Shown here in pieces: positions 1 through 8,515 of a stretch of 64,000 nucleotides of DNA (the stretch's first letter is position 1; every line of letters starts with the position of its first letter). The DNA is taken from NCBI GenBank assembly GCA_003242085.1, contig QBML01000020.1, positions 1-64,000 of the forward strand. Reading direction: 5' to 3'. The translations under genes and the position numbers were made by a program. The notes under the pieces are model-generated. The model worked only from the letters and a program-made list of their open reading frames with translations. It was not told the origin of the DNA and searched no databases. This DNA comes from Pseudanabaena frigida. GTDB taxonomy: Bacteria > Cyanobacteriota > Cyanobacteriia > Pseudanabaenales > Pseudanabaenaceae.

Positions 1-31
1 AGGATGGGCGGCGCGAAGCGCCGCCCATCCT
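1..31. repeat. Perfect hairpin, 14-bp arms, loop GAA (apex GCGAAGC)
   Basis: AGGATGGGCGGCGC-GAA-GCGCCGCCCATCCT. Confidence 0.9.
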
Positions 32-100
32 ATCCTCTCTAGTTTGTATTAATTTTATCGTCAGTTTGACAATGTTCTATTTAAAACATTAAAAGCTGTG

Positions 101-153
101 GGTTTCGACTTCGTTCAGCCATCAGTGTACGCTGGCTGAGCGAAGTCAAAGCC
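101..153. repeat. Palindromic repeat family B copy
   Basis: GGTTTCGACTTCGTTCAGCC...GGCTGAGCGAAGTCAAAGCC. Confidence 0.85.
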
Positions 154-266
154 TAATTCCAATCTAATATATTTCAGATCGAATTGCCAAATAACGTAAA
201 ATCAACGTTATTTGAACGTACTGTAAGATGAATTTTGATCGATCTATTTAAGATTTTAGAGATTGA

Positions 267-1178
267 ATGACGCTCGAACAATTACGGATTTTCCTTGCAG
301 TTGCCGAACATTTACATTTCACCCGTGCTTCTGAAGAGCTATATATTACTCAACCTGCAGTTAGTGCTGCCGTTCAGAGTTTAGAAGCAGGGTATGGCGT
401 AAAACTTTTTCATCGCATTGGTCGCCACATTGAAATTACCGATGCAGGAATATTACTCCAAACTGAAGCTAAAGATATTCTCGATCGCATCAAACTGATG
501 GAGCGAGGTTTGCGTGAATTAAATGACTTGCAGCGTGGTGAACTAAAGCTGGGTACGAGTCTCACTATTGGCAATTATTGGCTACCCGCAAAAATCAGCC
601 AATTTCAGGAACTATATCCAAATATTTCGATTAAATGTACGCTCGCCAATACCGAGGAAATTTGTGATGGAACGGCGGCAGGTTTATTCGATTTAGGTTT
701 GATTGAAGCTGATGTTAAGCCCTCATTACAAAAAAACTTAGACCAAGAAGAAATTGGTCGCGATCGCCTATTGATTGTTGTTGGAGAAATGCATCCTTGG
801 TACGATATTCCAGAAATAACCTTAGACGATCTAGCTAAGACTGCATGGGTGATGCGCGAATCAGGATCGGGAACGCAGCAAGTATTTGAGCAAGCTTTGC
901 AAAGTTGGGGTGTTAATCCAGCCGATCTAGAAATTATGTTAGTTCTGAGCAGTGGCGAAATGGTGAAAGCAGCATTAGAAAGTAGTGTACGCGCAGCAGC
1001 AATTTCCGAACTAATGGTACAAAAAGAATTTCAACTCGGAACCCTACGCGCAGTTAAGGTTTTGGATAGCGATCGTCTTACGTCTTTAGAGATTACCCGC
1101 CCATTTCTCAAACTCACCCATAACAAGCGTTTTCAAACGCGCATAGCCAAAGTATTTGGCGAGATTCTCCTTCAGTAA
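267..1178 (+). CDS. LysR family transcriptional regulator
   Basis: N-terminal HTH 'MTLEQLRIFLAVAEHLHFTRASEELYITQPAVSAAVQSLE' typical of LysR plus substrate-binding domain. Confidence 0.95.
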   Translation: MTLEQLRIFLAVAEHLHFTRASEELYITQPAVSAAVQSLEAGYGVKLFHRIGRHIEITDAGILLQTEAKDILDRIKLMERGLRELNDLQRGELKLGTSLTIGNYWLPAKISQFQELYPNISIKCTLANTEEICDGTAAGLFDLGLIEADVKPSLQKNLDQEEIGRDRLLIVVGEMHPWYDIPEITLDDLAKTAWVMRESGSGTQQVFEQALQSWGVNPADLEIMLVLSSGEMVKAALESSVRAAAISELMVQKEFQLGTLRAVKVLDSDRLTSLEITRPFLKLTHNKRFQTRIAKVFGEILLQ

Positions 1179-1188
1179 AAATAATGTC

Positions 1189-1251
1189 GCCAATTGCATT
1201 AGAAGAAAAGGACATCGCTTTGCGATGTCCTTTTCTTCTAATGCAATTGGC
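1189..1251. repeat. Perfect hairpin, 30-bp arms, loop TTT; flanked by TAATGTC direct repeats
   Basis: GCCAATTGCATTAGAAGAAAAGGACATCGC-TTT-GCGATGTCCTTTTCTTCTAATGCAATTGGC. Confidence 0.92.
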
Positions 1252-1382
1252 TAATGTCTTCTAGAGCACTTGACTTTGCACATCAGCTAAATTAATCTAC
1301 GGTACACCTATCAAGATAACGTAGATTAAATTCTTGAATTAAGGTTACGCATAACTTTAGTTCAAGGTCAAAAGGAATACTT

Positions 1383-2654
1383 ATGCTCAAAGATGCTCAA
1401 GGACTCGATGTAAGCACTGTTTCAGAATTAGCGATCGCCGCGATCGATATCTATATTGAGCAATGCCTATGCTATGGCAATCAAGCTGAGTCGAGCATCT
1501 TAGCGGCAGTTAACGCCGAGCCTCACTGTATTCTTGCCAATACCTACGCAGCCGCCTACTATCTCAGTCAAGAAAATGTAGCAGATGCACAAGAAGCAGT
1601 TTCTTATCTTCACAGGGCAAGAAATTATTTTACTCATGCAAATGAGCGTGAAAAATTACATTTTTTAGCGACGGAAGCATGGGCAAACAAGAGAATCGAT
1701 CGGGCGATCGCCTATTGCGAGGAAATTGTGGCTCGATATCCTCAAGATCTATTGGCAGTCCAGCAAGGACAATATCATTACTTTTACCAAGGCGATAAAT
1801 CGGGGCTGACTTGCATTGCGGGAACTGTTCTGAATGCTAATGCAGGCAATCATTATCTGATGGGAATGCTTGCCTTTGGACTAGAGCAAAGCGATCGCCT
1901 TGCCGAAGCCGAACGTCTAGCGCGCTTTGCCCTAGAAATTAATCGTGCCGATCCTTGGGCGCAGCACGCCGTAGCCCATGTCATGGAAACTCAGGGACGC
2001 TATCGAGAAGGAATTGCTTGGATGGAGAGTTTTGCCGATACTTGGGGAAATTGCAATTCCATGCTCTATACCCACAACTGGTGGCATGTTGCGCTTTTCT
2101 ATTTAGCAGATGGTGAAATTTCTAAAGTTCTATCAATCTACGATATCCATGTCTGGGGAAAGGCAGATAAGACATCGGCAAAGGATCAAGTTGGGGCGAT
2201 CTCTCTGCTAATGCGTCTAGAGCTAGTTGGTATTGATGTGGGCGATCGTTGGCAAGATCTATCGTTCTATCTACGCGATCGCGTCCACGAACACGCACTA
2301 CCATTTCAAGATCTCCACTACGTCTATGCTCTAGCTCGTGCTGATTATTTGCACTTAGTCACAGAGATGTTAGTTAGCATGACAAAATATTCTCAAAAGG
2401 TTCCGACTTGCTTACAGAAAACTTGGCAAGATGTTGCGCTTCCCGCCGCCAGAGGTGTAATCGCCCATTCCATCTATGACTGGAGAAAAACTGTTAAAGA
2501 GCTAAAACCAATTATTCATCGTCTTTCAGAAATTGGAGGTAGTAATGCACAGCGCAAATTATTTGAGCAAATTTACGAAGATGCAAATCAAAAACTAGCT
2601 ATTCAAATCACGAGCCGTAGCCATCTCGATTACCCTCATGCGATCGCCTCATAG
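1383..2654 (+). CDS. TPR-like repeat protein (TTC38-like)
   Basis: Long ORF; helical repeats 'AWAQHAVAHVMETQGRYREGIAWM', 'MLYTHNWWHVALFYL' resemble TTC38-type proteins. Confidence 0.7.
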   Translation: MLKDAQGLDVSTVSELAIAAIDIYIEQCLCYGNQAESSILAAVNAEPHCILANTYAAAYYLSQENVADAQEAVSYLHRARNYFTHANEREKLHFLATEAWANKRIDRAIAYCEEIVARYPQDLLAVQQGQYHYFYQGDKSGLTCIAGTVLNANAGNHYLMGMLAFGLEQSDRLAEAERLARFALEINRADPWAQHAVAHVMETQGRYREGIAWMESFADTWGNCNSMLYTHNWWHVALFYLADGEISKVLSIYDIHVWGKADKTSAKDQVGAISLLMRLELVGIDVGDRWQDLSFYLRDRVHEHALPFQDLHYVYALARADYLHLVTEMLVSMTKYSQKVPTCLQKTWQDVALPAARGVIAHSIYDWRKTVKELKPIIHRLSEIGGSNAQRKLFEQIYEDANQKLAIQITSRSHLDYPHAIAS

Positions 2655-3388
2655 CCAACGCCAATCGCGGCATCATAGGCAATTGCGATCGGTTCGTAAT
2701 CAATAGCCGAAACCTCCACATAGTGACTAACTTGGGCTGAGGTCATTGCTGCTTGTAACTCTAAATCGGGGTTTAGTAAAACCTGACGTATCTGCTCGAT
2801 CGTATTCGTCTCTAATCGTGAAGACACTGCGATCGGTGGCATTGGCGAAGGAATCGACTCAATTATGCGGAAGGACTGCGAAAGTTCAGGATTTCTTCGC
2901 AATTCAGCTTCCATGACTATGCTATCGATCGCGGCACAGTCGGCTAATCCATTCGCAATCCATTGTAGCGATCGCTGATGAGAGCTAGATTGTTGAGCAG
3001 TTTCAAAAAATCTATGTTGAGAATAATCGAGATGATTTGCTTGTAAATATCGTAGCAAACGATAGCGCAACAGGTTATAACCACTGTTGGAACCTGTATC
3101 GTTGTAACAAAATCTCGTTCCTTTTAAGTCTGAAAATTTCTTGAGATTGCTAGCTGCATTAACAACAACATCTGCAAAATAGGTGGGCTGATTTTGATAG
3201 CGATCGCCTAACATTACAGGTGCAGCTAAAACTTGTAATGGAATCTTCGCAGTGCGATTGTGTCTAATTAACGGTAATCCACAGATAAATGACAGATCCC
3301 ACCCATCCTTCTGCAACAAAATATCTTCCAGTGGATTGCAATTAGCCTCAGTGATTGCCACTTCTAGATGGCACTGACGACCAATCAC
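2636..3388 (-). CDS. PhnD/SsuA/transferrin-type periplasmic substrate-binding protein
   Basis: 'LKGTRFCYNDTGSNSGYNLLRYRLL' and 'GLADCAAIDSIVMEAELRRNPELSQSFRIIESIPSPMPPIAVS' typical of PhnD-like SBPs; converges on and overlaps 1383..2654 by 19 nt. Confidence 0.75.
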   Translation of the reverse strand: MIGRQCHLEVAITEANCNPLEDILLQKDGWDLSFICGLPLIRHNRTAKIPLQVLAAPVMLGDRYQNQPTYFADVVVNAASNLKKFSDLKGTRFCYNDTGSNSGYNLLRYRLLRYLQANHLDYSQHRFFETAQQSSSHQRSLQWIANGLADCAAIDSIVMEAELRRNPELSQSFRIIESIPSPMPPIAVSSRLETNTIEQIRQVLLNPDLELQAAMTSAQVSHYVEVSAIDYEPIAIAYDAAIGVGYEAIA

Positions 3389-3490
3389 ATCAATAATAGC
3401 TTTATAAAACCAGAATAAATTTGGAGATAAATAAGAAATAGCCTTGAGAATAAATCACTCCCAAAAAATCAAGAAAAAAGTGAGAAAAGA

Positions 3491-4021
3491 TTAATCAGGG
3501 ATCAGCATATTCATTTGTTCAAGCGGGGCGGCAAAAACATAATAGATAACGCCTGCACCAATCAATGTAATTGCCAGACTAAACAATACTACCCAGCGAT
3601 CGGGTGGGTCGAATGTATCAGCATCAATGTCGTGGCGAACAGCAAAATAATGATGAGTCGAGAGCCAAACCGTCAACATGCCAATGATGGCGAATGCTAA
3701 TCCTAACTTCCAACCATTACCAGGTGAAGCCTGCATCGGCGGACGTAAAATTCTTAGGCGCACCACAATCACTCCAACCCCTAGTAGAGCGATCGCCATT
3801 CGCATCCACGACAAATAAGTTCTTTCGTTAGCTAAATGATCGCGCACGCGGTTAGGATTTTTCTTTCCTAACAGGGCAGACTCTTCTAGATCTTTTTTCG
3901 GTTTAAATAATAGCTGCATTATTGGATTTCGGGATCTACGATATTTCTTGTTGAGCAAGTCTTTATTCTCCAGATTATATAGTAAAAAATCTCCTGTGCA
4001 AAAAGATGAGAATCCTTTCAT
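3491..4021 (-). CDS. DUF202 / YidH family membrane protein
   Basis: 'RVRDHLANERTYLSWMRMAIALLGVGVIVVRLR' is the DUF202 signature; real start may be the internal Met of MQLLF. Confidence 0.85.
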   Translation of the reverse strand: MKGFSSFCTGDFLLYNLENKDLLNKKYRRSRNPIMQLLFKPKKDLEESALLGKKNPNRVRDHLANERTYLSWMRMAIALLGVGVIVVRLRILRPPMQASPGNGWKLGLAFAIIGMLTVWLSTHHYFAVRHDIDADTFDPPDRWVVLFSLAITLIGAGVIYYVFAAPLEQMNMLIPD

Positions 4022-4065
4022 ACAGGAGATTTAGTTGATTTAAACTACACTTTTAAAGCGTGAAA

Positions 4066-4626
4066 TTAATCCAAAGGCGCTTGAGGTAGTTGAATAGCTG
4101 CTAGTGCTTCCGCATTCTCAGGGATAGCCCAATTTACTTCACCAGCTTTAAAAACTTTAGCAGCAGGAATATTCAGTTCCACAAGCCCAGTTTCAGGGCT
4201 AGAAGTGGCAACTAATTGAGTACCAGTTACCAGTTTTACCGCGACAGGCAAGCCATCATTATTTAAGCCCGTTGGCAAATAAATTCCTTGACAGTTCCAA
4301 TCTTCATTGGTGGTTTTACCGCTAGGCAATACATAGAGAGCATTGTCAAAGGTAGACTGATCGAGTTTAGACTTCTTGCCATAAACAACTAGGGGACTAG
4401 CAGTGAGATTACGACATTCGGCAAAGGAGTCACCTGTTTCGATGATGTATTTCTCAAATTGGAGCTTAGCAATTTCAGTAGGATCGGTTGCATTGGCCAG
4501 TTCTTCAGTAACAGCGATGTAGTCAGGATTGCTGGCTACAGGGGGCTTATTTGCGAAAGATGGTTGAGCGATCGCTAAATTAAACAGCATTACCAAAGCA
4601 ACAATTAGAATGTGAATCGTTTTCAT
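4066..4626 (-). CDS. Secreted hypothetical protein
   Basis: Start placed at 'MKTIHILIVALVMLFNLAIAQPSFA' (signal peptide); the longer track start (4725) overlaps the upstream CadD gene. Confidence 0.65.
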   Translation of the reverse strand: MKTIHILIVALVMLFNLAIAQPSFANKPPVASNPDYIAVTEELANATDPTEIAKLQFEKYIIETGDSFAECRNLTASPLVVYGKKSKLDQSTFDNALYVLPSGKTTNEDWNCQGIYLPTGLNNDGLPVAVKLVTGTQLVATSSPETGLVELNIPAAKVFKAGEVNWAIPENAEALAAIQLPQAPLD

Positions 4627-4672
4627 AGTTTTACTCTTGATATTTCTTATTTCTAGATTTTGCGGGTCAAGG

Positions 4673-5407
4673 CTAGGGTTGAGGGGAAAGGGGCTCTTCA
4701 GCATTGAGCGCGTTAAGTTCAGCAAGATTTCGACCGAGATTTAAGACAACTAATCCGCCAATTAGTAAGCTGAGAACTGCTAAACCACGATTTTCGAGGG
4801 TGTGGCTATCGATCATGATGAGAATACCTAAGCCAATTAATACAAAAGGAACTAGTAAATTTCCATAACGGGTGAGGGCATCAGCGATCGCAGGGACTTG
4901 GATCAATCGGTAGGCGGCATAACACCATACCCCCACCATTCCGAAGAACACACTCAGGATCACAAGCAAGCTTTCCCATGTAGCACTGGCAAAGAGGGGA
5001 ACATAAATTCCCACATTGTCGCCACCATTAGCAAAAGTGACAGCCGCTACGCTATAGACTTGGGGGGAAAGCAGGTTGGAAAACCAAGAATTTGTTCGCT
5101 CTGGTTGACTTTCTTCTGATTCGATTTCTTCAGTTTCAGGAATAAACAAGCGATTCAATCCAATGGCGATCGGCATAATTCCTAACATACCAATCCAGTC
5201 ACGAGGCATTAATAGTCCACCAAAATATCCAGACAAACTTGCCACCACCAGCGCTCCAAAACCGAGATACTGACCAAGCACAATATGCCGCTTGCGAAAT
5301 GTAGTACTTACTTGGGAGAAAAAGAGTAACAGAATAAGAACATCATCAAGGTTTGTGGCAGTAAAGGCTGTTAGAGCTGTGGGGATCGAAGTTAGTAGTG
5401 GATTCAT
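4673..5407 (-). CDS. CadD-family cadmium resistance-like transporter
   Basis: 'TAFTATNLDDVLILLLFFSQVSTTFRKRHIVLGQYLGF' and 'VTFANGGDNVGIYVPLFA' match the CadD family pattern. Confidence 0.85.
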   Translation of the reverse strand: MNPLLTSIPTALTAFTATNLDDVLILLLFFSQVSTTFRKRHIVLGQYLGFGALVVASLSGYFGGLLMPRDWIGMLGIMPIAIGLNRLFIPETEEIESEESQPERTNSWFSNLLSPQVYSVAAVTFANGGDNVGIYVPLFASATWESLLVILSVFFGMVGVWCYAAYRLIQVPAIADALTRYGNLLVPFVLIGLGILIMIDSHTLENRGLAVLSLLIGGLVVLNLGRNLAELNALNAEEPLSPQP

Positions 5408-5522
5408 AGTGCTAATTAACGGAATTGTCTCGTTAAAATGATGGAATCTATGGGAATTGAAGTTAAATTCAAGCTTTGAGTTAGAGTTTTGTTGGGAATA
5501 TATTCAATATAGCGATCGCAAT

Positions 5523-5570
5523 CAATAAAATCAAATATTGTTTCTTTTTAGAACAATAACTTTAAGTAAT
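5523..5570 (-). promoter_or_regulatory. Copy 1 of conserved ~48-nt element upstream of CadD paralogues
   Basis: Reverse strand ATTACTTAAAGTTATTGTTCTAAAAAGAAACAATATTTGATTTTATTG; aligns gap-free with copies at 5735 and 6525. Confidence 0.6.
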
Positions 5571-5734
5571 CAAAAAGTGATCAAAAAAGGTAAGTTCTTT
5601 CATCCTAATCAAATTCACATTCAATCGCAACGGCATTTTCTAAATCGAAAGCTCTTATTGGGGTCGCTTTTTAATTGACTGAAGTATTGCCAAATTTTGG
5701 GAAATGGAATAAGAACACAAATTCGTCTACATCA

Positions 5735-5782
5735 ATAACCTAAAGTTATTGATTCGACAAGAAGCAATATTTGTTTTTATCG
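5735..5782 (+). promoter_or_regulatory. Copy 2 of conserved ~48-nt element upstream of CadD paralogues
   Basis: ATAACCTAAAGTTATTGATTCGACAAGAAGCAATATTTGTTTTTATCG; contains ATAAC-N5-GTTAT. Confidence 0.65.
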
Positions 5783-5840
5783 AAATGGGTTGATACTGTG
5801 AATTCAACAAATAAAGAAGTTGAAAGGAGAAAGAACTAAG

Positions 5841-6497
5841 ATGGAATGGTTATTCGGAACGATCGCAACAGGCATCGCAGTTGCAGTGGCAACAACCTCG
5901 GACGACAATCTATATCTCACATCATTCTTTGGGAAAGTAAGTCGTACTTTTCGCCCCCGCCACGTAGTAGTTGGAGAATTGCTTGGACTTACTGTGTTAG
6001 TTAGTATTAGTATGATTGGCTTTTTCGTGGGTTTGGCGATCCCTGATATGTGGATAGGGTTGCTTGGCATCCTACCAGTTATGATTGGGATCAATCAGTT
6101 AATGAGCAAAGAAGAAGATAGTGATGTTGCGGAAGAAGTTGATAAGCTACAGACAGAAGTTGGCAGACCTCGCATTAAGCAATCATTATGGTCAACGCTC
6201 CGCGATCCAAAAACCCACCGAGTCTCAGCCGTAACTATATCTAATGGTGGCAATAACCTTGGAGTCTATATACCTTTATTTGCAAGCAGCAGCTTACCAA
6301 GCCTTGGCGTTATTTTGAGCATGTGTTATGTGACGGTTAGCTTTTGGTGTTTCTGTTGCTACAACCTAACCCGTTTTCCTGGTATTTCAGTTATTGTTGC
6401 CCGTTATGGACGTAAAATCTGTCCTTTTGTTTTAATTTGGCTTGGTCTATCTATTCTTTTTAAAGCCCAGTCTTATCGGTTAATCCTACCTGTATAA
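5841..6497 (+). CDS. CadD-family transporter paralogue
   Basis: 'TGIAVAVATTSDDNLYLTSFFGKVSRTFRPRHVVVGE'; ATG at 5841 preceded by AAAGGAGA RBS; track start at 5820 is TTG. Confidence 0.85.
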   Translation: MEWLFGTIATGIAVAVATTSDDNLYLTSFFGKVSRTFRPRHVVVGELLGLTVLVSISMIGFFVGLAIPDMWIGLLGILPVMIGINQLMSKEEDSDVAEEVDKLQTEVGRPRIKQSLWSTLRDPKTHRVSAVTISNGGNNLGVYIPLFASSSLPSLGVILSMCYVTVSFWCFCCYNLTRFPGISVIVARYGRKICPFVLIWLGLSILFKAQSYRLILPV

Positions 6498-6524
6498 AGT
6501 TTTTCACTTAATTATCATTAACTA

Positions 6525-6572
6525 ATAACTTTTAGTTATCGTTTTAACAAGAAACAATATTTGTTTCTATTG
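6525..6572 (+). promoter_or_regulatory. Copy 3 of conserved ~48-nt element upstream of CadD paralogues
   Basis: ATAACTTTTAGTTATCGTTTTAACAAGAAACAATATTTGTTTCTATTG; inverted repeat GAAACA-ATATT-TGTTTC. Confidence 0.65.
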
Positions 6573-6625
6573 GAAGGAGCAGATACTATCAATTCAATAA
6601 GTGAACTGAAAGGAGAGAACTCACG

Positions 6626-7285
6626 ATGAGTTGGTTAGAAGGAACGGTCGCAACAGGTATCGCAGTTGCAGTGGCAACAACCCTTGACGACAATATTTAT
6701 CTCACATCATTCTTCGGTAAAGTAAGTCGTACTTTCCGTCCCCGTCATGTGGTAGTTGGGGAATTTCTTGGATTTACTATACTAGTGGGCATTAGCATGA
6801 TTGGCTTTTTTGTCGGTCTAGTAGTTCCAGATATGTGGATCGGTTTACTTGGCTGTTTGCCGATCATTATTGGAATTAATCAATTAATAAGTAAAGAAGA
6901 CGATGGAAATGATGTCGTTGAAGAAGTAGAAAAAGTACAGACAGAAGTTGGTAGACCAAGAATTAAGCAATCATTATGGTCAACTGTACGGGATCCCAAG
7001 ACCCATCGCGTCACGGCTGTACATATCTCTAATGGCGGTAACAATATTGCAGTCTATGTCCCTTTATTTGCTAGCAGCAGTTTACCCAGTCTTGGCGTTA
7101 TTTTGACTATGTGTTACATGACCGTTGGGGTTTGGTGTTTTTGTTCTTATAGCCTAACCCGTTTCCCAGGTATTTCTACTCTTGTTGCTCGATATGGTCG
7201 CAAAATCTGCCCTCTTGTTTTGATTTATTTAGGACTCTCTATTCTTTTTAAAGCTCAGTCCTATCGCTTGATCTTCCCCGTCTAA
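6626..7285 (+). CDS. CadD-family transporter paralogue (tandem duplicate)
   Basis: Nearly identical protein to 5841..6497; AAAGGAGAG RBS. Confidence 0.87.
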   Translation: MSWLEGTVATGIAVAVATTLDDNIYLTSFFGKVSRTFRPRHVVVGEFLGFTILVGISMIGFFVGLVVPDMWIGLLGCLPIIIGINQLISKEDDGNDVVEEVEKVQTEVGRPRIKQSLWSTVRDPKTHRVTAVHISNGGNNIAVYVPLFASSSLPSLGVILTMCYMTVGVWCFCSYSLTRFPGISTLVARYGRKICPLVLIYLGLSILFKAQSYRLIFPV

Positions 7286-7292
7286 ATTTAAA

Positions 7293-7351
7293 ACCAAACC
7301 CAAATAAATAAAGACAGTGCGAAGCACTGTCTTTATTTATTTGGGTTTGGT
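7293..7351. repeat. Perfect hairpin, 28-bp arms, loop GAA
   Basis: ACCAAACCCAAATAAATAAAGACAGTGC-GAA-reverse complement. Confidence 0.92.
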
Positions 7352-7395
7352 CTAAGTAACGTCAGTTCGGGTTAAGCTTGCAAATTTTACAGGCA

Positions 7396-7434
7396 CAGAA
7401 GTAAAAGCCTTGCTAAGCAAGGCTTTTACTTCTG
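7396..7434. repeat. Perfect hairpin, 18-bp arms, loop TAA
   Basis: CAGAAGTAAAAGCCTTGC-TAA-GCAAGGCTTTTACTTCTG. Confidence 0.9.
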
Positions 7435-7478
7435 CGCTTTGAGAGGGTGTTTGCGTAGCAAACACCCTCTCAAAGCGC
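7434..7478. repeat. Perfect hairpin, 21-bp arms, loop GTA
   Basis: GCGCTTTGAGAGGGTGTTTGC-GTA-GCAAACACCCTCTCAAAGCGC. Confidence 0.9.
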
Positions 7479-7554
7479 GTTTCAAATTATCCCGAACTCG
7501 CGTTAAGTACAACCTGCATTGCTATAGCAGTTCTAAATCATTCCTAAGATTCAG

Positions 7555-7606
7555 GGCTTCGACTTCTCTCAGCCAAAGATTTACGCTGGCTGAGCCGAGT
7601 CGAAGC
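7555..7606. repeat. Palindromic repeat family B copy
   Basis: GGCTTCGACTTCTCTCAGCCA...TGGCTGAGCCGAGTCGAAGCT. Confidence 0.85.
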
Positions 7607-7655
7607 TATCTTTTGTGCAACTCTCTTTGGCGTTCATTGCTATAGCAATGAAAAT

Positions 7656-8270
7656 CTATAAAGTTTTTTTTGTTTCAAGTCCATAATTTTGTGCGTCCTC
7701 CAAGGAAATATCTGGAAGATTGCTAAGCACTGCATCCCATGTTTTTTGAGTTTGTAAAGCCCTGATAACAGCTGGAAGTGGTTCTGATAGTACGCCTAAA
7801 AAATCTGCTTCTTCAAAAAAATGAATCTTGAAAGCTAACTTTTCCTGCGGTGGAGTAAATTGAGCGTCAATGTCCTTTTTATTTCCTCGCGCGTCAATTC
7901 GATACCAACCAAATTCAGGCAAATAGACCGCATTCAATCCATGCAAACAGTAAGGAGCACCACGATCGTCAATACTCAATCTCTGATAGCAAAACCCAGC
8001 TGGAATACCATTTGCGCGTAGCAACGCGGCCAACAAATGGCTTTTGGCAAAGCAATATCCTGTTTTGCACTGAAGTACATCCGAGGCTATCCAAGTTACA
8101 GGGTTCATTTGGTAGTCAGAACTATGACGAATCTCATCGCGCACCCATTTAAAGCAAGCTTTAGCGATCGCTTCAGACGATCGCAGACCTGATGCAATGC
8201 TTTTTGCAAGCTGCAAAATTTCTGGATGCTTCCAGTTAATTACATTGCTTACGCTTAAATACTCTTCCAT
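7656..8270 (-). CDS. Transglutaminase-like domain protein
   Basis: 'DVLQCKTGYCFAKSHLLAALLRANGIPAGFCYQR...HGLNAVYLPEFGWYRIDARGN' gives the Cys/His/Asp core. Confidence 0.85.
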   Translation of the reverse strand: MEEYLSVSNVINWKHPEILQLAKSIASGLRSSEAIAKACFKWVRDEIRHSSDYQMNPVTWIASDVLQCKTGYCFAKSHLLAALLRANGIPAGFCYQRLSIDDRGAPYCLHGLNAVYLPEFGWYRIDARGNKKDIDAQFTPPQEKLAFKIHFFEEADFLGVLSEPLPAVIRALQTQKTWDAVLSNLPDISLEDAQNYGLETKKTL

Positions 8271-8410
8271 TGTGAATATCTCGACAAACTTAAATACTCT
8301 GCTAAAGATGGCTCAAAACCCAAGCAAAATCTTGAAAGTGTTGCTCTCATCCTTACGAAATGTAGTGTTTTCACTACTGACAAAGTCTATGGAAGTGAAG
8401 TCATAATATT

Positions 8411-8486
8411 ACATAGAAATTGGGTTCGACTTCGCTCAGCCAACATCAACTAGTAGCGTAGTCGAAGCCTTATCCAATTTCTATGT
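8411..8486. repeat. Family B-like core inside an outer 13-bp palindrome
   Basis: ACATAGAAATTGG-GTTCGACTTCGCTCAGCC...GCGTAGTCGAAGCCTTAT-CCAATTTCTATGT. Confidence 0.8.
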
Positions 8487-8515
8487 TAATAGCAATGCTT
8501 GAAGGAGAGAAACTA

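Noticed and set aside
2122-2304. Antisense ORF of 60 aa inside the TPR gene
   Set aside because: Low-complexity shadow of HIP1/coding sequence; fully contained in a confident CDS with no recognisable domain.
5804-6094. 96-aa antisense ORF over the CadD paralogue start
   Set aside because: Opposite strand of a conserved gene, no family, no RBS evidence.
7439-7645. 68-aa ORF in the nested hairpin region
   Set aside because: Composed of palindromic repeats and unlikely to be a protein.
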